A DNA stretch of 64,000 nt from DASWJZ01 sp963761005 (GTDB lineage Bacteria; Pseudomonadota; Alphaproteobacteria; Rhizobiales; Afifellaceae), in NCBI GenBank assembly GCA_963761005.1, contig CAVXFK010000027.1, positions 248,001 through 312,000 of the forward strand, read 5' to 3'. This document shows, piece after piece, positions 17,431-26,208 of the stretch (position 1 is the first letter of the stretch; every line of letters starts with the position of its first letter). The notes beneath the pieces were generated by a model. That model was not told the DNA's origin. It worked only from the letters and a program-made list of their open reading frames with translations, and made no database searches. A program made the position numbers and the translations under genes.

Positions 17431-17466
17431 GCGCGGTGCATGCCTTCATCCGGGCATGCACCGCGC
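17431..17466 (+). promoter_or_regulatory. intercistronic hairpin between binding protein and permease
   Basis: GCGCGGTGCATGCC (17431-17444) pairs perfectly over 14 bases with GGCATGCACCGCGC (17453-17466), loop TTCATCCG. There is no T-run. Hairpins in this position commonly protect the upstream messenger end or reduce read-through, so that the binding protein is made in excess over the membrane parts. Confidence 0.65.
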
Positions 17467-17501
17467 CAAACCTTAGCCGCGAGCGGGAATAGGGAACGGC
17501 C

Positions 17502-18380
17502 ATGCACGCTTTGGTCCAGGCCGTCATCCTCGGCGTGCTGACCGGTGGCGTCTATGCCCTGATGGCGAGCGGTCAGACGCTGATTTTCGGAATCATGAAG
17601 GTCGTCAACCTTGCCCAGGCGGCCTTCGTGGTGTTGGCGGCCTATCTGACGTTCAGCCTCTTCACCCTCACCGGCATCGATCCGTTCCTGTCGATCCTGA
17701 TCACGACACCCATTTTGTTCGTGCTCGGCGCGGCGATACAATGGACGCTCCTGCGCCCGCTGCGCCCCGATGAAGCCTCGCAACTCTCACTGCTCGTTAC
17801 CTTCGCCGTGGCGCTCGGTCTCGAGGGCGTGCTTGCGATGGTCTACAACACGACCTTTCGGTCGATTCAGCCAGGCTACGAGAACTTCAGCTGGACCGTG
17901 TTCGGGTATCAGGTGAACGCGGTTCGATTTTATGCCTTCCTGCTTTCGCTTGCGATGCTCGGCGTCCTCTATTTGATCATGCAGCGCACCAAGTTCGGGT
18001 GGGCAATCCGGGCGACGATACAAAATCCGATGTCGGCACAGCTGCTCGGCGTCAACTCGAAAATGGTCGCGGCGTTCGGCTTCGGTCTCGGCGCCGCGAC
18101 GGCAGCGGCGGCAGGCGCCGTCTTCGGACTCATCTCGCCGTTCAACCCGGGCAGCCATTACGACCTGATCAGCCGCCTGCTGACGATCGTCGTGCTCGGC
18201 GGACTCGGCAGCATCGGCGGATCGGTCGTCGCGGCGATGGCGATGGGCGTCGGCTCGGCAATCATTGCAGCGCTCCTGTCTCCGATTTGGTCGGACTTCT
18301 CGTTCTTCGTGGTGCTGCTCCTCGTGCTGCTCTTCCGGCCCACCGGGCTCTTCGGTGCGCGCATGCGGGGCGCGATATGA
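17502..18380 (+). CDS. LIV-type ABC permease (LivH-like) 1
   Basis: A 292-residue inner-membrane permease of LivH type with about eight hydrophobic segments. Typical family features are the N-terminal GVLTGGVYALMASGQTLIFGIMKVVNLAQAAF and the coupling loop AQLLGVNSKMVAAFGFGLGAATAAAAGAV, followed by a conserved segment GGLGSIGGSVVAA. It starts at ATG 17502 and overlaps the next gene by four bases (ATGA), showing translational coupling with LivM. Confidence 0.92.
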   Translation: MHALVQAVILGVLTGGVYALMASGQTLIFGIMKVVNLAQAAFVVLAAYLTFSLFTLTGIDPFLSILITTPILFVLGAAIQWTLLRPLRPDEASQLSLLVTFAVALGLEGVLAMVYNTTFRSIQPGYENFSWTVFGYQVNAVRFYAFLLSLAMLGVLYLIMQRTKFGWAIRATIQNPMSAQLLGVNSKMVAAFGFGLGAATAAAAGAVFGLISPFNPGSHYDLISRLLTIVVLGGLGSIGGSVVAAMAMGVGSAIIAALLSPIWSDFSFFVVLLLVLLFRPTGLFGARMRGAI

Positions 18381-19423
18381 GCGGTGCGGGTTTCGCGCGT
18401 GCCATCGTCTTCTTCGGCGCGTTCACGCTGCTGCCGTTTGGCCTCGGCACGCCATGGATCGTGAACATGCTGATATTCACGCTGATGTATGCCGGCTTGG
18501 CGAGCGCGTGGAACCTGCTGGGTGGCTATGCCGGCTACCCCTCGCTTGGGCACGCCGCTTTCTTCGGGGTGGGTGCATACGCGATCGCCATCGCCTTTGA
18601 GAACAGCGTCGGCGACGGATACCAGCCCTTCCTTTTTCTTCCGCTGATCGGAGTGGGAGCTGCCCTGTTGAGTGTGCCCATCGGCTGGATTGCGATGCGG
18701 ACACGCGCCGATGTTTTTGCCATCGTCACGATTACCCTGCTTTTCATCGTGCAGACGCTTGCGTTCAATCTGAGGTCGGTCACCGGCGGCGCACAGGGCA
18801 AAGCCGTGGCGATACCGCCGTTCCCGGTCGAGACCTACGGCTGGCCGTTCTATTACGCGATGCTGGCGTTGCTTGCCCTCGCCATGGGGGTCTCGTTCTA
18901 CTTCCGCCGGTCCAAGATTGGCCTGTCGTTGTTGGCCCTGCGCGCCGATGAGGACAAGGCGCATGGCGTCGGAGTGCGCGTGACCGGGGTCAAACTGATC
19001 GCGTTTGCGGCAAGCGTTGGCATTACGGCAATGATCGGCGGGGTGTGGGCCTATTACGTTGGGTTCGTCTATCCGCAGTTCGCGGTGGATCCTCTGGTCA
19101 CGATCGGCATGGTGTTGATGGCGTTCCTGGGCGGACGCGCAACATTGTGGGGCCCGGTCATCGGGGCGTTCATTCTGGTGCCAGCGCAAGAATATTTCGC
19201 CTACCAGTTCGGGGCGAGCCGGCTCTATCTGATCGCCTACGCCGCAATCTTCCTGATCATCATGCTGCTGTTGCCGCGCGGAATCCTGCCGACGATCACC
19301 GACCGCTTGCGCAAGCGAGGCAAACAGCGACAGGCGGGGCAACGGGAAACCGCATTGTCGTCCGCAGAGAACAGGGTCCAGGACGCCGGAATGATCGACG
19401 AATTGCGAGCAGCGCAAAGATGA
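18377..19423 (+). CDS. LIV-type ABC permease (LivM-like) 1
   Basis: A 348-residue LivM-type permease, starting at the ATG overlapping the LivH stop. It has the family motif WNLLGGYAGYPSLGHAAFFGVGAY near the N-terminus and the coupling region with RADEDKAHGVGVRVTGVKLIAF. About nine to ten hydrophobic helices can be counted; the tail after residue 305 is basic and soluble. Its stop overlaps the start of the first ATPase gene (ATGA at 19420). Confidence 0.92.
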   Translation: MSGAGFARAIVFFGAFTLLPFGLGTPWIVNMLIFTLMYAGLASAWNLLGGYAGYPSLGHAAFFGVGAYAIAIAFENSVGDGYQPFLFLPLIGVGAALLSVPIGWIAMRTRADVFAIVTITLLFIVQTLAFNLRSVTGGAQGKAVAIPPFPVETYGWPFYYAMLALLALAMGVSFYFRRSKIGLSLLALRADEDKAHGVGVRVTGVKLIAFAASVGITAMIGGVWAYYVGFVYPQFAVDPLVTIGMVLMAFLGGRATLWGPVIGAFILVPAQEYFAYQFGASRLYLIAYAAIFLIIMLLLPRGILPTITDRLRKRGKQRQAGQRETALSSAENRVQDAGMIDELRAAQR

Positions 19424-20151
19424 CCGCGTTGCTGGAAGTCGAAAAGTTAAGCAAGCACTTTGGTGGTGTCAGAGCGGTGGACGGCTGCACCTTCTCGGTC
19501 GAGGAAGGAACGATCACTGGTCTGATTGGGCCGAACGGCTCGGGCAAGACAACCGTCTTCAACATTGTCACCGGATATCTGCAGTCCGATTCAGGGGTCA
19601 TCCGTTTCGGCGGCGACGAGGTGAAGAAACCGGGTCCCGCGCGGCTCTACCGGCAGGGGCTGTCGCGCACGTTCCAGCAGGCGCGAATCTTTCCGGAGCT
19701 TTCGGTCGAAGAGAACTTGGTCGTTGCCGCAGGATGCACTTGGCGCGCCCTCTTCGGTGCCCGACTCACGGAGACCGACCGGAAGCGGGCGCGCGAGATG
19801 CTTGAGGAGTTCCGGCTCTCGGGCCTCGCCGATCTACTGGCCGCCGATCTCTCGTACGGCCAGCGCAAGCTGCTGGAGTTCGCTGCGCTTCTGATGAGCC
19901 GCCCAAAGCTCGTGCTGCTTGACGAGCCGACCGCCGGCGTCAATCCCGTGATGATCGAGACGATGGAACATCACATCCGCGCCCGGCATAAAGAGGGCGT
20001 GACTTTCCTCATCGTCGAACACGACATGTCGTTGGTGATGCGGCTTTGCGATCCCGTGGTCGTCCTCGACCGTGGGGCAGCGATCGCCATGGGTACACCG
20101 GCCGATGTGCAGACCAATCCGCTCGTCCTAGACGCGTATCTCGGCGGCTGA
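19420..20151 (+). CDS. LIV-type ABC ATPase (LivG-like) 1
   Basis: A 243-residue ATPase with Walker A GPNGSGKTT, Q-loop region SRTFQQAR, signature LSYGQRKLLEFA, Walker B LVLLDEPTAGV and the H-loop in IVEHDMSLVM. The typical LivG insertion between Walker A and the signature is shortened compared with E. coli LivG. It starts at ATG 19420 inside the LivM stop and precedes the frameshifted LivF-like gene by nine bases. It energises import with the two permeases above. Confidence 0.93.
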   Translation: MTALLEVEKLSKHFGGVRAVDGCTFSVEEGTITGLIGPNGSGKTTVFNIVTGYLQSDSGVIRFGGDEVKKPGPARLYRQGLSRTFQQARIFPELSVEENLVVAAGCTWRALFGARLTETDRKRAREMLEEFRLSGLADLLAADLSYGQRKLLEFAALLMSRPKLVLLDEPTAGVNPVMIETMEHHIRARHKEGVTFLIVEHDMSLVMRLCDPVVVLDRGAAIAMGTPADVQTNPLVLDAYLGG

Positions 20152-20159
20152 GAGTGCCA

Positions 20160-21003
20160 ATGGTCAACGCAACTGAAAGGCTGGGGGATCAAGACCGCGG
20201 GGAGTTGATCATCCTCTCGCTCTCCGGCGTGACCGCTGGATACGGCGCGGGGTTGATTCTGAAGGGCGTCGACTTGAGCGTCGAAGTCGGCAAGATCATG
20301 TGCCTGATCGGGCCCAATGGTTCCGGAAAGTCGACCATCCTCAAGACGATCAGCGGGCTTCTCTATCCCGAAGGTGGCAAGGTGATTCTTCGAGGGAAGG
20401 ACATCAGCCGAACTCTCGTCGAGGGATCGGTTGACTTTGGGAGTCGTGCACGTGCCGCAGGATCGGAGCCTCTTCCCCGGAATGACGGTTTGGGAGAACG
20501 TGCTAATGGGCGCCTTCATCCTTTCCAACCAGGCGCTGGTTCGAAGCCGGATAGAAAAGGTTGCTGAGCTCTTCCCGATCGTCTCCGAACGTCGCCATGC
20601 AGCCGCGGGCTCGCTCTCCGGAGGAGAGCAGAAGCAGGTCGAGCTCGCGCGCTCGTTGATGCTAGACCCGGCCGTGGTCCTGCTCGACGAACCGTCGATT
20701 GGGCTCGACCCGAAAGCGCGCAAGTCGGTTTTTGCGTCGATCGCGGCGCTGGCGAAGGACGGGCGGACCGTTCTTCTTGTCGAGCAGAACGCGCGATCGG
20801 GCTTGGCGGTGGCGCACAAGGCCGCGGTCCTCGATGCCGGTCGTATCGCGCTCGTCGGCACGGGGACCGATCTTCTCGACGATCCGGAGGTCGCCCGGCT
20901 CTATCTTGGCCGTAACGGCAAAGCGGACGGGGACGGACGAGTGATGCAATATGACGGCAAGGTCGCCCACGAACATCATCAAGAGAATTGGGAGCTTAGG
21001 TGA
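20160..21003 (+). pseudogene. LIV-type ABC ATPase (LivF-like) 1, frameshifted
   Basis: A LivF-type ATPase of about 280 residues split over two frames. The first part (ATG 20160) carries Walker A GPNGSGKST and runs to GKDISRTLVEG; the continuation LTLGVVHVPQDRSLFPGMTVWENVLMG, signature LSGGEQKQVELA, Walker B VVLLDEPSIGL and H-loop VEQNARSG is in the next frame to 21003. A one-base insertion at about 20425-20440 explains both. If real, the protein would be truncated after Walker A and the transporter would have one functional ATPase gene. All other genes of the operon look intact, so an assembly error is as likely. Confidence 0.85.
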
Positions 21004-21009
21004 CGCCGT

Positions 21010-22035
21010 ATGAGCTCGCGCGCAAAGAGATCTCGCCCCGCAGGCCGCACGGGAAAGAAAAAGGCCTCGAATGCGGCTGACTATCTGCGGATGTATCGCC
21101 AGATGTTGCGCATCCGCACCTTCGAGGACAACGCCAACCAGCTTTATCTCTCGGCAAAGATGCCGGGGCTGACTCACATGTATTCGGGCCAGGAGGCCGT
21201 CGCCGTCGGCATCTGCGAGGCACTGGAGGTGAGCGACAGGATCACCTCGACGCATCGCGGCCACGGCCATTGCGTCGCCAAGGGCGCCGAGTTCAAGGAG
21301 ATGTTCTGCGAATTGCTCGGCAAGGCGGAAGGCTACTGCCGCGGAAAGGGCGGATCGATGCACATCGCCGACCAGAGCCATGGCAATCTCGGCGCCAACG
21401 CGATCGTCGGCGGCTCGATGGGCATCGCCACAGGGTCCGCGCTGTCGGCGAAGATGCTCGAGACGAAGGATGTGACGGTCTGCTTCTTCGGCGACGGCGC
21501 CACTGCCCAGGGCCTGTGGTACGAGGTGATGAACATGGCGGCGCTGTGGAAGCTGCCGGTCATCTACGCCTGCGAGAACAATGGCTATTCCGAATACACC
21601 CCGATTGCAGAAGTGGCCGCCGGCTCGATCATCGCCCGCGCCGAGGCGTTCGGGATCGAGAGCCACAGAGTGAACGGGCAGGACGTGCTCGCTGTGAACG
21701 ATCTCGCCCAGAAGCTGGTCGCGCGCTGCCGCAAGGGCGAGGGGCCGTTCTTCGTCGAGCTGATCACCTACCGCTACCACGGCCACCACGTGGGTGACAT
21801 CAACCGCGACTACTACCGCTCCAAGGACGAGGAGGCCGAGTGGAAGGCCAACCGCGACCCGATCGTCAATTTCGGCAAGTGGATGGTTGCCGAGGGCATC
21901 GCCACCGACGCGGAGCTCGCGGCCATCGGTGAAGGCATACGCGCCGAGGCAACGGAGGCCGTCGCCTACGCGCTCGACGCGCCCTATCCGCCCGCTGAGG
22001 AGGTAACGATGCACGTCCATGCGGGGGCGTCGTGA
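21010..22035 (+). CDS. 2-oxoacid (pyruvate/acetoin-type) dehydrogenase E1 alpha
   Basis: A 341-residue thiamine-diphosphate E1 alpha subunit of the PDH/acetoin dehydrogenase type. The ThDP and Mg motif is GDGATAQGLWYEV...ACENN, and the family stretches THRGHGHCVAKG and GGSMHIAD are present. It starts six bases after the LivF-like stop and overlaps E1 beta by one base (TGATG). With E1 beta it decarboxylates a 2-oxoacid (or cleaves acetoin) and transfers the acyl group to lipoyl-E2. Position behind a LIV transporter and an HIBADH gene suggests the oxidised product of the pathway is a 2-oxoacid; the substrate is inferred only. Confidence 0.9.
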   Translation: MSSRAKRSRPAGRTGKKKASNAADYLRMYRQMLRIRTFEDNANQLYLSAKMPGLTHMYSGQEAVAVGICEALEVSDRITSTHRGHGHCVAKGAEFKEMFCELLGKAEGYCRGKGGSMHIADQSHGNLGANAIVGGSMGIATGSALSAKMLETKDVTVCFFGDGATAQGLWYEVMNMAALWKLPVIYACENNGYSEYTPIAEVAAGSIIARAEAFGIESHRVNGQDVLAVNDLAQKLVARCRKGEGPFFVELITYRYHGHHVGDINRDYYRSKDEEAEWKANRDPIVNFGKWMVAEGIATDAELAAIGEGIRAEATEAVAYALDAPYPPAEEVTMHVHAGAS

Positions 22036-23030
22036 TGCGTGAGATCACGCTTTCCAAAGCCGTTAACGAGGCGATTGCCGAGGAGATGCGGCGCGACCCC
22101 ACCGTCTTCGTGATCGGCGAGGACGTCGCCGAGGCGGGCACGCCGTTCAAGGTCCTGTCAGGGTTGGCCGAGGAGTTCGGAACCAGCCGGGTGATCGACG
22201 CGCCGATCTCCGAGCCCGGTTTCATGGGCATCGCCGTCGGCGCCGCGATGACCGGCATGCGGCCCATCGTCGACCTTATGTTCGGCGATTTCCTCTATCT
22301 GGCGATGGACCAGCTCTGCAATCAGGCCGCCAAGACGCACTACATGTCGGGGGGTAAGCTCAAGGTGCCGCTGGTGCTGCGCACAAACCTCGGCGCCACG
22401 CGCCGCTCGGCGGCGCAACACAGTCAGTCGCTGCATGCACTTGTCGCCCACATCCCGGGGCTCAAGGTTGCGCTCCCCTCGTCGGCCTACGAGGCGAAGG
22501 GGCTGATGAAGACTGCGATCCGCGACGACAACCCGGTAGTCATCTTCGAAGACAAGCTGATGTACCAGGACAAGGCGCCGGTCCCCGAGGGCGAATACAC
22601 GATCCCCTTCGGGGAGGCCAAGGTGCTGCGGGAGGGCCGCGACGTGACCATCGTTGCCACCTCGTCGATGGTGCAGACCTGCCTCAAGGCCGCCGAGATA
22701 CTCGAGGGCGACGGCGTCAGTGCCGAGGTTATCGACCCGCGCACGATCGTGCCGCTGGACGAGGCGACGATCCTCAACTCGGTGCGCAAGACGTCGCGCG
22801 CCATGGTGGTCGACGAAGGGCACCAAAGCTTCGGTGTGACCGCCGAGATCGGCGCCCGCATCGCCGAGAAGGCATTCTACCACCTTGACGCGCCAGTCAT
22901 CCGGATGGGCGCCATGGACGTGCCGGTGCCATTCTCGCCAGCGCTTGAGGATCTCACCGTGCCGACGCCGGAGAGGGTCGCCGACAAGGCGCGCCGAATC
23001 TGCGGCGGAGAGCTCGTCCATGATGTTTGA
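22035..23030 (+). CDS. 2-oxoacid dehydrogenase E1 beta
   Basis: A 331-residue E1 beta subunit. It opens with the family's REITLSKAVNEAIAEEM and contains the ThDP-contact region VIGEDVAEAGTPFKV, then LMFGDFLYLAMDQLCNQAAK, and the C-terminal transketolase domain AEVIDPRTIVPLD. ATG 22035 overlaps the E1 alpha stop; the GTG three bases earlier is less likely. Its stop overlaps the E2 gene start, so the three genes are tightly coupled. It forms the alpha2beta2 E1 with the gene upstream. Confidence 0.92.
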   Translation: MREITLSKAVNEAIAEEMRRDPTVFVIGEDVAEAGTPFKVLSGLAEEFGTSRVIDAPISEPGFMGIAVGAAMTGMRPIVDLMFGDFLYLAMDQLCNQAAKTHYMSGGKLKVPLVLRTNLGATRRSAAQHSQSLHALVAHIPGLKVALPSSAYEAKGLMKTAIRDDNPVVIFEDKLMYQDKAPVPEGEYTIPFGEAKVLREGRDVTIVATSSMVQTCLKAAEILEGDGVSAEVIDPRTIVPLDEATILNSVRKTSRAMVVDEGHQSFGVTAEIGARIAEKAFYHLDAPVIRMGAMDVPVPFSPALEDLTVPTPERVADKARRICGGELVHDV

Positions 23031-24012
23031 CGTCATCATGCCGGCTCTGGGGATGGCTCAGGACATGGGTCTGCTCGTCGCCTGGCGTAAGGCGCCGGGC
23101 GATATCGTCACGGCCGACGAGGTGCTGATGGAGGTGGAAACGGACAAGTCCACCATCGAGGTTCCAGCCGGCCACAACGGTTATGTCGCCGAGCTCCGCG
23201 CGAGTGCCGGCGAGAGCGTTCCGGTGGGCCAGGTGGTCGCGGTCATCACCGCCGAGAAACCCGACCTGACGGCGGCCAGAGTGCACCCAACCGCTGCATC
23301 GGCGCCGGAACCCAATTCGGTCCGGCCATCTATGCCTGCTCCAGCGCTTGCCGCCGAGCGTCCAGCGCCTAGCGTGACTTTGCTGCCTCCTGCTGCTGTC
23401 GCGCCTGGCCGCGTGCTGGCGTCGCCGAAGGCGCGGCGCGCAGCCTCTGAAAGGAATATCGACCTCGCCGCGCTCGTCGCCCGCGGCGTCTCGCAACCGA
23501 TCCACGTCAAGGATCTTGACGTGCTGCCAGGGGGCGCGACGCGGGCACGCACCGCCGGGGGGCTTTCCCTGGTCACAGCCCGGTGCAAATCCGCCGCTTT
23601 CGAGAGTTTCATCGACCGGTTCGGGACAGCTTTGGATCCACATGTGCTGGCGGCCGGATTCTGTGCGGCCTCCCTGCGCGCCGTGAAACAGGCCGAAAGC
23701 ATTGTCGTGTTGGTTGAGATCGGTTTGGGCGGACGCCGCGTCGCCTATTGCGACCCTGACCTTTGCCGTGCGTCGAGGCCGCACCTCGCCGGCAACAACG
23801 CGATGCCCAGCTTGATCTTGCGCGACTTCACGCAGAGCCGGATCACGGGCATCGCGGTCGCCAACGACGCGGTGCCGGCGATCGCCATTGGCGAAGCCGA
23901 GGGCTGCTTCGAACTCAGCCTTGCGTTCCGCGAGGATCAGCTTGCTGTGAATGCCGCGATCGTGCTGCTATCCTCGCTGGCCAACCGCCTGGAAAACCCC
24001 TCGACAAGCTGA
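23020..24012 (+). CDS. 2-oxoacid dehydrogenase E2-like protein with degenerate catalytic site
   Basis: A 330-residue E2-like protein. It has an N-terminal lipoyl domain (EVETDKSTIEVPA, lipoyl Lys43), a proline/alanine linker, and a peripheral-subunit-binding domain (RVLASPKARR...VKDLDV, 131-166). The C-terminal part is only about 150 residues and lacks the acyltransferase signature: where active E2 proteins have FDHRVVDG, this one reads FREDQLAVN near residue 305, so catalytic His and Asp are missing. It may act as a lipoyl carrier and scaffold only, or be a decayed or diverged acyltransferase. No E3 gene is visible nearby. It closes the operon; 520 bases without an intact gene follow. Confidence 0.82.
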   Translation: MMFDVIMPALGMAQDMGLLVAWRKAPGDIVTADEVLMEVETDKSTIEVPAGHNGYVAELRASAGESVPVGQVVAVITAEKPDLTAARVHPTAASAPEPNSVRPSMPAPALAAERPAPSVTLLPPAAVAPGRVLASPKARRAASERNIDLAALVARGVSQPIHVKDLDVLPGGATRARTAGGLSLVTARCKSAAFESFIDRFGTALDPHVLAAGFCAASLRAVKQAESIVVLVEIGLGGRRVAYCDPDLCRASRPHLAGNNAMPSLILRDFTQSRITGIAVANDAVPAIAIGEAEGCFELSLAFREDQLAVNAAIVLLSSLANRLENPSTS

Positions 24013-24159
24013 CATAGGGCGCTTGTCGCATCGCATGTGGCCCAGCCGCTGCTTCGGGGATGTCGACTTCCGGTTATGGCGCGGTTGAGACATGGAGGCT
24101 GGGGCGGAGCGCTTCCGCTCTGCTCCAACTTGCAGACCTCGTCCTGTTCGGCGATTGCT

Positions 24160-24306
24160 ACGGCGTCGTCGACCTCAATGCCGAGGTATCTGACGCTGGC
24201 GGAGCCCGGTGGCATCTGCATCTCGGCGCGTGTCTATGACTATGTCTGCGGCCGGATTGACGTCGCGTTTGACGACCTGGGCAAGCAGGCGGTGAAGAAT
24301 AAGAAT
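24160..24306 (+). pseudogene. remnant of a class III nucleotide cyclase
   Basis: Inside the 24013-24533 gap the plus strand reads LAEPGGICISARVYDYVCGRID followed by VAFDDLGKQAVKN, the unmistakable end of the class III adenylate/guanylate cyclase catalytic domain (usually LAEPGGICIS....V..R....F.DLG....KN). The part before it is out of frame and degenerate, and no start or regulatory domain is present. It is a decayed fragment; the rest of the gap (24307-24533) shows nothing but should contain the arsR promoter. Confidence 0.55.
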
Positions 24307-24533
24307 GATGCTGGTCACGCGACTTTCAAGCCGAGGAGGTGTCGGCGCATCTCGGAAATGCTCTCGGCCGTCGGCGACCTCGAATATTACAAAGCGGACT
24401 CGGCTCGGCCGCCGGCTGGCGCAACTTTTCAATCCTCTCTCGGGTGCGCGCCTGCATTCGGCGAGTCCAAATTGTCCTGCCCGGGCGAAGGGAAGCGCTT
24501 GACCCTTGTCGATATGTCGAGCATTCTCGAAAT

Positions 24534-25409
24534 ATGGAAAAAGAGCAGGCCATCCTCGCGCTCGCCGCGCTTGCGCAGTCGACGCGGCTCGACGCGTTTC
24601 GGCTTCTTGCCGAGCACGAGCCGGATGGTCTGCCAGCCGGAGAAGTAGCGCGGCGGCTCGCGGTGCCGCACAACACGATGTCCACGCATCTCGCCGTTCT
24701 GGCGCGCACCGGGCTCGTCGCGCCGGAGCGGCATAGCCGCGTCATCAACTACCGCGCCCGGCTCGACGGATTCCGTGAGCTTACCGCCTATCTCATCAAC
24801 GATTGCTGCGGCGGTCGGTCGGAAATCTGCGCTCCCTTTGTCGGCGAGCTCCGCCCGGCCGCGCGCCAACGAAGGAGGTCGTCCATGGATAAGCACGCCT
24901 ACAATGTGCTGTTCCTTTGCACTGGAAATTCTGCCCGCTCAATTCTCGCCGAAGCAATTCTGAACCGCTACGGGCAGGGGCGGTTCAAAGCCTATTCCGC
25001 CGGGTCGCATCCGAAGGGAGAGGTGCATCCCTACACGATCGATCTCCTGCGCAATCTCCACTACAGCACGGACGGGCTGCGCTCGAAGAGCTGGGACGAG
25101 TTCGCGGTCCCCGGCGCGCCAGTCATGGATTTCGTGTTCACCGTCTGCGACGACGCGGCGAACGAGACCTGCCCGATCTGGCCGGGCCAGCCGATGACGG
25201 CGCATTGGGGCGTTGCCGATCCGGCGGCAGCCAAGGGGACGGAGGCGGTGAAGCGCGCCGCCTTTGCCGACGCCTGCCGCATGCTCACCAACCGCATTTC
25301 GATCTTCACCAGCCTGCCGCTCACCAGCCTCGACCGGCTGGCGTTGCAGAAGAGGCTCGACGAGATCGGCAACAGCGGCGCCAAGATACCCGCCAAGGAG
25401 CGGGCGTGA
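24534..25409 (+). CDS. ArsR-ArsC fusion: arsenic repressor with arsenate reductase domain
   Basis: A 291-residue in-frame fusion. Residues 1-100 are an ArsR winged helix (EVARRLAVPHNTMSTHLAVLARTGLV as recognition region) with a candidate arsenite site of Cys91, Cys92 and Cys99. Residues 118-291 are a low-molecular-weight-phosphatase type arsenate reductase with the active loop LFLCTGNSARS (Cys129) and Cys205 and Cys213 in VCDDAANETCPIWPG. A perfect ribosome site AAGGAGG (24872-24878) lies 6 bases before the internal ATG 24885, so the reductase may also be made alone. The start is ATG 24534; upstream codons show no similarity. The GTG of the aquaporin gene overlaps its stop. Confidence 0.88.
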   Translation: MEKEQAILALAALAQSTRLDAFRLLAEHEPDGLPAGEVARRLAVPHNTMSTHLAVLARTGLVAPERHSRVINYRARLDGFRELTAYLINDCCGGRSEICAPFVGELRPAARQRRRSSMDKHAYNVLFLCTGNSARSILAEAILNRYGQGRFKAYSAGSHPKGEVHPYTIDLLRNLHYSTDGLRSKSWDEFAVPGAPVMDFVFTVCDDAANETCPIWPGQPMTAHWGVADPAAAKGTEAVKRAAFADACRMLTNRISIFTSLPLTSLDRLALQKRLDEIGNSGAKIPAKERA

Positions 25410-26143
25410 CGGACACGGCCGCCGCTCAGACCTTCAGTCTTCCGCGCCGGCTTGCCGCGGAGGCGATCGGCACCGCCTTCCTGGCCTGCACCGTCGTCGG
25501 ATCGGGGGTGATGGCGGAGCGGCTGACGCACGACACCGCGCTCGCGCTCCTCGGGAACACGCTGCCGACCGGCGCGATCCTCGTCGTGCTCATCACCGTG
25601 CTCGGCCCCGTTTCCGGTGCACATTTCAACCCGGCCGTCACCTTCGCGATGCGGCTCAAGGGAAGCATCACGTCGGCCGATGCGCTGGCCTATGTCGCTG
25701 TGCAGATCGCCGGCGGAATTGCCGGCACGCTCGCCGCGCATCTGATGTTCGAGCTGCCGCTCATCGAGGCTTCAGCGCACGTGCGGTCGGGGCCTGGGCA
25801 ATGGTTCGCGGAGGTGGTCGCCGCCTTCGGCCTTGTCGCCGTGATCCTTGGCGGGCTTCGCTTCCGCGCCGAGGCGATACCGTGGCTCGTCGGCCTCTAT
25901 ATCACGGCCGCCTACTGGTTCACCGCGTCCACGTCCTTCGCCAACCCCGCGGTCGCGATCGCGCGCGCCTTCACCGACACCTTCTCCGGCATCCGGCCGC
26001 AGGACGTTCCGGCCTTCATCCTCGCCGAGCTTCTCGGCGGCCTGCTCGCGGTCGCGGCGTTCAATTGGCTGCTGCAGCCTTCGGCCGCGAAGAGCGAGAG
26101 CGTCGCAGAGCGGGCGCGCGGCCGGGCGCACTCCCGCCTTTGA
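25406..26143 (+). CDS. aqpS: MIP-family aquaporin, AqpS-type arsenite channel
   Basis: A 245-residue major intrinsic protein with six hydrophobic segments and both pore motifs: NPA in GAHFNPAVTFAMR and NPA in SFANPAVAIARAF. It starts at GTG 25406, overlapping the ArsC stop (GTGA), so it is co-translated with the arsR-arsC fusion. In rhizobia AqpS lets arsenite, produced by ArsC from arsenate, leave the cell down its gradient, replacing the ArsB or Acr3 pump; no such pump is seen here. The role is inferred from this context. Confidence 0.88.
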   Translation: MTDTAAAQTFSLPRRLAAEAIGTAFLACTVVGSGVMAERLTHDTALALLGNTLPTGAILVVLITVLGPVSGAHFNPAVTFAMRLKGSITSADALAYVAVQIAGGIAGTLAAHLMFELPLIEASAHVRSGPGQWFAEVVAAFGLVAVILGGLRFRAEAIPWLVGLYITAAYWFTASTSFANPAVAIARAFTDTFSGIRPQDVPAFILAELLGGLLAVAAFNWLLQPSAAKSESVAERARGRAHSRL

Positions 26144-26208
26144 TCTGTCGCAAACGGCCGGCCTCGCGGACGTGATTGCTTTCCCGACCACGACCGGAGA
26201 GCCAAGGA

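Noticed and set aside
20046..20567. Separate gene in the frame starting at 20046
   Set aside because: Its first 38 codons overlap the end of the LivG-like gene in another frame and carry no family similarity; the LivF-like protein starts at 20160.
24339..24533. N-terminal extension of the ArsR-ArsC frame
   Set aside because: The 65 codons before ATG 24534 have no similarity to ArsR and overlap decayed cyclase DNA; the frame is open only by chance.
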